Assembly: GCA_002429385.1 (NCBI GenBank)
Contig: DIZL01000020.1
Coordinates: 46,498-110,497, forward strand
Direction of reading: 5' to 3'
DNA: 64,000 nt
Origin: Prolixibacteraceae bacterium UBA6029
GTDB lineage: Bacteria > Bacteroidota > Bacteroidia > Bacteroidales > Prolixibacteraceae
Shown: positions 58,954 through 64,000 of the stretch, one piece after another
How positions within the stretch are numbered: position 1 is the stretch's first letter
Layout: the number at the start of each line of letters is the position of its first letter
Made by a program: the position numbers and the translations under genes
The notes under the pieces: model-generated
Database searches by the model: none
What the model was told of the DNA's origin: nothing
What the model saw: only the letters and a program-made list of their open reading frames with translations

Positions 58954-60294
58954 TTATTTCCTTTGGTCTCTCTTCCTTTCTACTCCCCTGTTTCTTGATT
59001 TTACTTTTCTGGGTTTGCGTTCTCCCGGACCTCCCAGATTCACCTTCTTGTTTTTATCTTTCTTTTCATGAAAAGCGCCTTGCGATTCACCAATGCCCTT
59101 AGGTTTTCCGATATAATCCTTGTCAAAAAGAACCGGTCGTTCTTCGTCAGTAAAGACATTCGACATTTTCACTTCCGGCGGTAGTAACTTTTCTTCCAGG
59201 GTTCGGTTCATGAATTTTTCAATCTCACCAAGATGCTTCATTTCAGGCTCATTTGAAAAAGTGATTGCAATACCGGCCTTTTCAGCCCGTCCTGTGCGAC
59301 CAATACGATGCATGTAATCCTCAGGTCCATCAGGGGTATCAAAATTGATGACGTGCGAAACATCTGCTATATCCAGCCCTCTGGAGGCAACATCAGTAGC
59401 AATCAGAATACGGTTTGTCCCATCCCTGAAGCCTTCCAGTGAATTGATACGGAAGTTCTGAGATTTATTAGAATGAAGAACTCCTACCTGATCAGGAAAA
59501 ATGGGATCGATGAGCTCATAGACCCGGTCGGCATACTGTTTGCTGGAAACAAATATTAATACCCGATAATACTCCTCTGCATTTAATAGAAGATTTTCAA
59601 GAAGATTTATTTTAGTGAAGAAATTGGGAACAGCGTAGTAATACTGTGTAATCTGTTCAAGCGGAGTGCGTTGATTTTCAATCTGTATGGTAATGGGTTC
59701 ATAAAAATAGCTGTCTATCAAAGCGGCTACTTCTTCTGTAAGTGTAGCCGAGAACATCAGGTTCTGTCTACGTTGCGGTAAACTATCCATGAAACTCATC
59801 AATTGAGCACGAAATCCCAGGTTGAGCATTTCGTCCACTTCGTCAATCACCAGTTTCTGTATTGATTTTAGTCGAAGTACTCCAGAAAGAACCAAATCCA
59901 CTAAACGGCCAGGTGTAGCAACCAGGATGTCCATACCATTGAATACCACCTGCTTTTGGGTGTTAATATTTGTCCCTCCGTAAACACCGATTACCCTGAC
60001 ATTCATATATTTTGCCAGTTTCTCTGTTTCACCGACCACCTGCAAAACCAATTCCCTGGTTGGAACAACAACTAATATCCGTGCATGTTTCGAATCCGAA
60101 TACTTGAGTTGTCGCAGTATTGGCAATAGATAAGCGAATGTTTTTCCGGTTCCGGTTTGTGCAACGCCTACTGCGTCACGACCCGACATAACAACCGGGT
60201 AAACCTTTTCCTGTATGGGTGTTGGATTCTCAAAGCCCAGATCATTCAAGGCATTCAGAAGCGGAGTGTTCAAATTTAATTCCTGAAAAGTCAC
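58954..60294 (-). CDS. DEAD-box RNA helicase
   Basis: A 446-residue RNA helicase: Q motif (NALNDLGFENPTPIQEKVYP), Walker A AQTGTGKTFAYLLP (about residue 45), PTRELV, GG, TPGR, the DEVD box (KLVIDEVDEMLNLGF, about 152), SAT, and motifs in ILIATDVASRGLDI and HRIGRTGRAEK. The DEAD box here is DEVD, an accepted variant. A basic C-terminal tail (KNKKVNLGGPGERKPRKVKSRNRG) should bind RNA. It acts in ribosome assembly or RNA turnover. It is a single gene. Confidence 0.95.
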   Translation of the reverse strand: MTFQELNLNTPLLNALNDLGFENPTPIQEKVYPVVMSGRDAVGVAQTGTGKTFAYLLPILRQLKYSDSKHARILVVVPTRELVLQVVGETEKLAKYMNVRVIGVYGGTNINTQKQVVFNGMDILVATPGRLVDLVLSGVLRLKSIQKLVIDEVDEMLNLGFRAQLMSFMDSLPQRRQNLMFSATLTEEVAALIDSYFYEPITIQIENQRTPLEQITQYYYAVPNFFTKINLLENLLLNAEEYYRVLIFVSSKQYADRVYELIDPIFPDQVGVLHSNKSQNFRINSLEGFRDGTNRILIATDVASRGLDIADVSHVINFDTPDGPEDYMHRIGRTGRAEKAGIAITFSNEPEMKHLGEIEKFMNRTLEEKLLPPEVKMSNVFTDEERPVLFDKDYIGKPKGIGESQGAFHEKKDKNKKVNLGGPGERKPRKVKSRNRGVERKRDQRK

Positions 60295-60390
60295 AGTTCA
60301 ATATATTAATTCGTTGCAAAGGTACTCCGAAACTGTGATATGTCGCTATGAGTTTGATAAATGGGCGAAAAGTTTATTGTCGGAACTAAC

Positions 60391-60627
60391 AGAAAAAAGG
60401 AAAGAGGAATTAGGAAACAGGAAAAGGGAAAAAGGAATGAGGAAAAAGGAATCAATGTCGTTTAGTTAAGAAAATATCTTAGTTAAAATCGTCATTGCGA
60501 GGAACGAAGCAATCTGTAAATCAATAGATTGCTTCACTTCGTTCGCAATGACGGCGTTAACTAAACGACATTGATTCCCTTTTCCTTTTTCCTTTTTCCC
60601 TTTTCCTGATTCCTTTTTCCTAATTCC
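60391..60627. repeat. Large nested palindromic repeat (polypurine arms, core with CGTCATTGCGAGGAACGAAG)
   Basis: An inverted repeat of about 237 bp in three rings. The outer arms are polypurine on the left (GGAATTAGGAAACAGGAAAA...) and polypyrimidine on the right. The middle ring pairs TGTCGTTTAGTTAA (60456-60469) with TTAACTAAACGACA (60557-60570). The inner core pairs CGTCATTGCGAGGAACGAAG at 60490 with its inverse ending at 60553 and is of the widespread CGTCATTGCGAG type. The right outer arm contains the stop codon of the acyl-CoA synthetase gene. A related copy begins at 63844. Confidence 0.75.
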
Positions 60628-62275
60628 CTTCCTCCCTAATCTGTACCCGCCTGATCTTCCCGCTTATCGTCTTGGGGAGTTCGGTTACAAACTCAACGAT
60701 TCGCGGATATTTGTATGGAGCAGTCACTTTTTTAACATGTTCCTGCAATTCTTTGGCAAGCTCATCGCTGGCCTGATAGTTCTTTGATAATACAACCGTT
60801 GCCTTTACAATCTGTCCCCTGTCAGGATCAGGAACTGCGGTAATAGCACATTCCATTACTGCCGGATGTTCCATCAGGGCGCTCTCCACCTCGAAAGGAC
60901 CAATCCTGTAACCCGAACTTTTAATTACATCATCGGCACGGCCAACAAACCAGTAATATCCGTCTTCGTCGCGCCAGGCCATATCGCCTGTATAATAGAT
61001 GTCATCGTGCCAGACTTTCTGCGTCAGGGTTTCGTCACGATAATAGCCGTTGAACATGCCTACGGGAGGTTTCTGATCGGTATAGATCACGATTTGCCCC
61101 TCCTCTCCTATTTCGCACGGATTCCGTTCATCGTCAATCAGATCGATCCTGTAGCCCGGTGAAGGCATACCCATCGAACCAGGCTTAGGTTCCATCCATG
61201 AATACGTGGCCAGAGCCACCGTACATTCAGTTTGGCCGTATCCTTCCATCAGTTTTATTCCCGTTGCTTCCAGAAATTGTTTATACACTTCAGGATTAAG
61301 CGGTTCACCGGCTACCACGCAATACTTCAACGCACTTAAATCGAATTTGGTGAGGTCTTCCTTGATCAGAAATCGGTAAATCGTAGGTGGCGCACAAAAG
61401 GTAGTAACCTTATGCCTTTCGATAACCTCCATCATATTTTTAGGTACAAACTTATCGAAGTCATACGTCATCACGGCGCTGCCAGATAACCATTGTCCAT
61501 ATAATTTCCCCCAGGCGGATTTTGCCCAGCCAGTATCAGCTACTGTAAAATGCAATCCGTTATCCTGAACATTCTGCCAGTATTTAGCCGTCAGAATATG
61601 TCCCAAAGGATAAATATAGTTGTGGTTCACCATTTTAGGCATACCTGTTGTTCCTGAAGTAAAATACAAAAGCATGATGTCTTCATTCTTCGTTGCATCT
61701 TCACCAATTGGACGAACCAATTCTTCAGAACTGCTTTCCATCCCTGAATTGAAATTCAGCCACCCGTCACGATCTTCACCAATCAGCGCCTTTACCTTAA
61801 AAGTGGGTGATTTGCTTTCTGCCTCCTCCACATGCTGAATGACTTCTGTCTCAGGAACGCATACAATCATCTTAATGTCGGCTGCATTACTGCGGTAAAC
61901 GATATCTTTTGTACTCAGTAAATGAGTGGCCGGAATGCATATTGCACCAATTTTATTGAGCGCCAGTGTGCAAAACCAAAACTCATACCTTCGTTTCAGG
62001 ATCAACATCACAGGATCACCTTTCCCGATTCCTGCTGAGAGGAAGAAATTTGCAGCCTTATCGCTGTATCTTTTCATCTGGGCAAACGTAAAAACAGCCT
62101 CTTCTCCCTGGTCGTTACACCATACCATGGCCACTTTATCGGGGGTTTCTCTGGCGATATTATCAACCACATCAAAAGCAAAGTTGAAGTTCTCAGGAAT
62201 CAGTATCTTATAATTCTCTACAAAATCCTGGTACGTTGTAAATTCTGTTTGTGAAAGGTATTTATCGAGTATCAT
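60620..62275 (-). CDS. AMP-forming acyl-CoA synthetase (medium-chain/ACS type)
   Basis: A 551-residue adenylate-forming enzyme: MLLYFTSGTTGMPKMV (about residues 200-215, P-loop), EGYGQTE (about 340), YYTGDMAWRDEDGYYWFVGRADDVIKSSGYRIGPFEVE (about 430-470) and the catalytic lysine motif KTISGKIRR near the C-terminus. It activates acetate or a short/medium-chain acid to acyl-CoA; sequence alone cannot fix chain length. A XRE-cupin regulator gene lies 47 bp upstream. The stop codon lies in the palindromic repeat at 60391-60627. Confidence 0.92.
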   Translation of the reverse strand: MILDKYLSQTEFTTYQDFVENYKILIPENFNFAFDVVDNIARETPDKVAMVWCNDQGEEAVFTFAQMKRYSDKAANFFLSAGIGKGDPVMLILKRRYEFWFCTLALNKIGAICIPATHLLSTKDIVYRSNAADIKMIVCVPETEVIQHVEEAESKSPTFKVKALIGEDRDGWLNFNSGMESSSEELVRPIGEDATKNEDIMLLYFTSGTTGMPKMVNHNYIYPLGHILTAKYWQNVQDNGLHFTVADTGWAKSAWGKLYGQWLSGSAVMTYDFDKFVPKNMMEVIERHKVTTFCAPPTIYRFLIKEDLTKFDLSALKYCVVAGEPLNPEVYKQFLEATGIKLMEGYGQTECTVALATYSWMEPKPGSMGMPSPGYRIDLIDDERNPCEIGEEGQIVIYTDQKPPVGMFNGYYRDETLTQKVWHDDIYYTGDMAWRDEDGYYWFVGRADDVIKSSGYRIGPFEVESALMEHPAVMECAITAVPDPDRGQIVKATVVLSKNYQASDELAKELQEHVKKVTAPYKYPRIVEFVTELPKTISGKIRRVQIREEGN

Positions 62276-62322
62276 TAGTTTTAAATCTTGAATGAATAAA
62301 TCTTTGGTGTACGAAAATCTAA

Positions 62323-62877
62323 CTATACAATAATGGCAAGGAACCTGACTTGCTGGTTATTCAAGGCTTTCATCGCATGCTGGTAGGCTGAATTAAAGTA
62401 AACAGAGTCGCCTTCATTCAGGATGATTTCATGACCATCGACTACGATCATCAGGGTTCCTTCAAGCACATAATTAAACTCCTGCCCTGCATGTGAGTTA
62501 AATTCGAGTTGTGAATCGGCTGATACAGGTTCTACAGTTACAACAAACGGTTCAGCCTTCTTCTGAATGAAATTATAGGCCAGGCTCTCATACTTGTATT
62601 GTTTACGGCGATCGACATTTAAGCCCTTGCCTTTTCGAACCACTGAATAAACGTGCAGTTTGGGTTCGTCACCCCTTAAAAGCGATGAAAGTTCCAGATT
62701 AAACCGGTGCGCGACCCGATATAGAAAACCTACGGGGATATCAATCTTTCCGCTTTCGTAATTCAGCAGCAGTTCAATCTCAATGGTTAGCTCATGTGCA
62801 AAGCTCTCTGCCGAAATACCTGCAATCTCCCGCAGTTCTTTTATTCGTTCAGCAATCAGTTGAATTTGTTCGTTCAT
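62323..62877 (-). CDS. XRE-family regulator with C-terminal cupin domain
   Basis: A 184-residue regulator: an N-terminal helix-turn-helix (ELREIAGISAESFAHELTIEIELLLNYESGKI, about residues 14-45) and a cupin domain (QLEFNSHAGQEFNYVLEGTLMIVVDGHEIILNEGDSVYFNSAYQHAMKAL, about 119-170) with the conserved Gly/His and Tyr positions. The cupin may sense a small acid. Its pairing with the acyl-CoA synthetase gene is typical and suggests it controls that gene. Confidence 0.88.
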   Translation of the reverse strand: MNEQIQLIAERIKELREIAGISAESFAHELTIEIELLLNYESGKIDIPVGFLYRVAHRFNLELSSLLRGDEPKLHVYSVVRKGKGLNVDRRKQYKYESLAYNFIQKKAEPFVVTVEPVSADSQLEFNSHAGQEFNYVLEGTLMIVVDGHEIILNEGDSVYFNSAYQHAMKALNNQQVRFLAIIV

Positions 62878-63071
62878 GGCCTTGATTTTTTTGTTTTCAA
62901 GATACAGATTTTATTCATTTTTGATTATTCTCTGAACTTTTTTTTAATTTCATTCATTCTTAAAAACTTACACCCCAGACAACCATTAAATCTTCACCTT
63001 CACACAACCTCTGTGCATCTATTTTGTTATCCTTCCTGAAGATTCTTCATCATAAACCCATAGCAAGCAAC

Positions 63072-63509
63072 ATGGATTTTATAATCAACCACTATGAATT
63101 TGGGCAAAGGCCATCAGTTACCCTGCCTTCTCCTGAGTTTCTCGAAAAGCTAACCGAAGAAGGAATTCGGAAAATGGTCAGCGATCACTATGATCTTTTA
63201 AGTCATAGCGAAGTTAAGCACCTGTTTCCCCGTATCGACGAAGCGCTTGACAAAGCCAAACAGCGCTCGTCCGACTTTTTCATCCAGATATGTGGCGGAC
63301 ACCCTTACTACAACGAAAACCGCGGCAAACCCCTGTTGGCCAAGCGGCATTCACCTTTTGCGATCACTCCCAAAGACCGGATTGTCTGGTTAAAATGTTA
63401 CATCAGCGTACTTTCAAAACTCGATTTGCCCGAAGAGCTGATCCAATCATTCTGGGATTACCTGAATGTATTTTCGTTTTGGATGGTGAATACCCGAGAG
63501 GAATCATAG
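63072..63509 (+). CDS. Truncated hemoglobin-like protein
   Basis: A 145-residue globin of the truncated type. FIQICGGHPYYNENRGKPLLAKRHSPFAITPKDRIVWLKCY (about residues 73-113) carries the likely proximal His (KRHSPF) and the conserved WLKCY helix. ATG 63072 is chosen over an upstream in-frame codon because it directly precedes the first helix. It would bind heme and handle O2, NO or redox ligands. It lies just before an 11-bp-unit inverted array and has no close partner. Confidence 0.75.
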   Translation: MDFIINHYEFGQRPSVTLPSPEFLEKLTEEGIRKMVSDHYDLLSHSEVKHLFPRIDEALDKAKQRSSDFFIQICGGHPYYNENRGKPLLAKRHSPFAITPKDRIVWLKCYISVLSKLDLPEELIQSFWDYLNVFSFWMVNTREES

Positions 63510-63547
63510 CCTATTCAGATAGTATTTCTTCTATTCCCGGATATAAC

Positions 63548-63769
63548 ACTATCATACCACTGTCATACCACTGTCATACCACTTTCAGTACAAATTCGAA
63601 ACAAATTCGAATCAAATTCGATACAAATTCGATACAAATTCGAACTGCTACGAATTTGTTTCGAATTTATTACGTATTTGTTTCGAATTTGTTTCGAATT
63701 TGTACTGAAAGTGGTATGACAGTGGTATGACAGTGGTATGACAGTGGTACGGCAGTGGTAACAATTATA
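63548..63769. repeat. Long inverted array of 11-bp units (ATACCACTGTC and ACAAATTCGAA families)
   Basis: About 220 bp made almost entirely of 11-bp units. On the left are three or four CATACCACTGT-type units, then five ACAAATTCGAA-type units (with TCAAATTCGAT variants). After the short spacer CTGCT comes the exact inverse: about five TCGAATTTGTT-type units, then five ATGACAGTGGT-type units. The period stays at 11 bp through almost all of it, and the halves can fold into one huge cruciform. There is no coding potential and no CRISPR-like spacer. A smaller array of the same design lies at 27884-27993. Confidence 0.85.
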
Positions 63770-63843
63770 TACCTGCAAATTAGTAACAAAACAAGATGAG
63801 AAAGCAGAAGTGGAGATCCGCAAATGGGTATCTATTCCAGAAT

Positions 63844-64000
63844 TGATGTCGTATAGTTAAGAAAGTAACTTAAGTTAGTGTCGTCATTGTGAGTGGAAAG
63901 CTATTTTTAATAGCCACAATGTGAATATGACAATGAATATTAGCATCTTCATCAGAGCAATGGTCCCGAATCCTCGGGAGCGTCATTGCGAGTGGAAAGC
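63844..64000. repeat. Second copy of the CGTCATTGCGAG-type repeat, truncated by window end
   Basis: 63844-63891 (GATGTCGTATAGTTAAGAAA... to GTCGTCATTGTGAG) is similar to 60452-60500. CGTCATTGTGAGTGGAAAGC (63882-63901) recurs as CGTCATTGCGAGTGGAAAGC at the window end (63981-64000). These belong to the same repeat family as the 60.4-kb palindrome. The full unit cannot be seen. Confidence 0.7.

Noticed and set aside
63548..63769. Possible CRISPR array
   Set aside because: Units are 11 bp, contiguous with no spacers, and arranged as an inverted repeat. No Cas genes lie near.

Overview
The window looks like a chromosomal segment of a member of the Bacteroidota, probably class Bacteroidia (Bacteroidales/Marinilabiliales type). 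The evidence is moderately AT-rich DNA, repeated matches to the Bacteroidota promoter element TAnnTTTG upstream of genes, no obvious Shine-Dalgarno sequences, and family content typical of the phylum: an LptD-like protein, a TonB receptor with a carboxypeptidase-regulatory domain, and DUF6249, DUF6913, HYC_CC_PP and GDCCVxC proteins. I see no tRNA, rRNA or CRISPR array.

Layout. (1) 1-13.1 kb holds core genes: lptD (partial), an N-acetylmuramoyl-L-alanine amidase, an MCE/MlaD protein, dnaA, a YigZ-type protein, pyrBI behind an attenuator-like leader, a GAF/fRMsr-like protein, DedA, an amino-acid permease, a tiny lipoprotein and a J-domain/KTSC protein. (2) 13.1-20.1 kb holds a minus-strand assimilatory sulfite reduction and siroheme operon (DUF2061, sirC, cysJ, cysI, hemD, an NAD(P)-binding protein, cobA). 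It is preceded by a leader with a strong promoter, a 36-codon ORF rich in Cys and Met codons, and an intrinsic terminator with a competing antiterminator. This is the most striking signal in the window: apparent ribosome-mediated attenuation by sulfur amino acids. (3) 20-30 kb holds an ATP-grasp-like protein, a response regulator, a gene broken by an in-frame TGA, and metal-transport-type genes (cation transporter, TonB receptor, His-tailed DMT transporter, ferric-reductase-like protein, CobW-type GTPase). (4) 30.3-46.7 kb is a sulfur-carrier and heavy-metal (probably copper) island: arsR, methyltransferase, DsrE, DUF302, DsrE, GDCCVxC; then HYC_CC_PP, an HMA protein, small lipoproteins, a YVTN propeller, a complete CusA-TolC-CusB efflux system, Met-rich and HMBD proteins and a CopA-like ATPase with three HMBD repeats. 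(5) 47-64 kb is mixed housekeeping and accessory: pdxH, two ECF sigma loci, ligA, dapA, HigBA and HicBA toxin-antitoxin pairs, a CDF transporter, a glycosyltransferase, a DEAD-box helicase, an acyl-CoA synthetase with a XRE-cupin regulator, and a truncated globin.

Non-coding elements are unusually rich. There is a 439-bp MITE-like element with 30-bp perfect terminal inverted repeats at 46.7 kb and a diverged partial copy at 22.3 kb. A 417-bp element at 27.7 kb has IS1182-like ends and a 7-bp target duplication. Two inverted arrays are built from 11-bp units (27.9 kb and 63.5-63.8 kb), and a large nested palindrome family appears at 60.4 kb and again at the window end.

How the genes work together: the cys operon makes siroheme from uroporphyrinogen and the sulfite reductase that uses it, and is probably tuned by cysteine/methionine supply. 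The metal island exports and sequesters copper-like metals from cytoplasm (CopA) and periplasm (CusABC), with HMBD, HMA and Met-rich proteins as likely metal carriers and the ArsR operon adding thiol/sulfur-transfer proteins.
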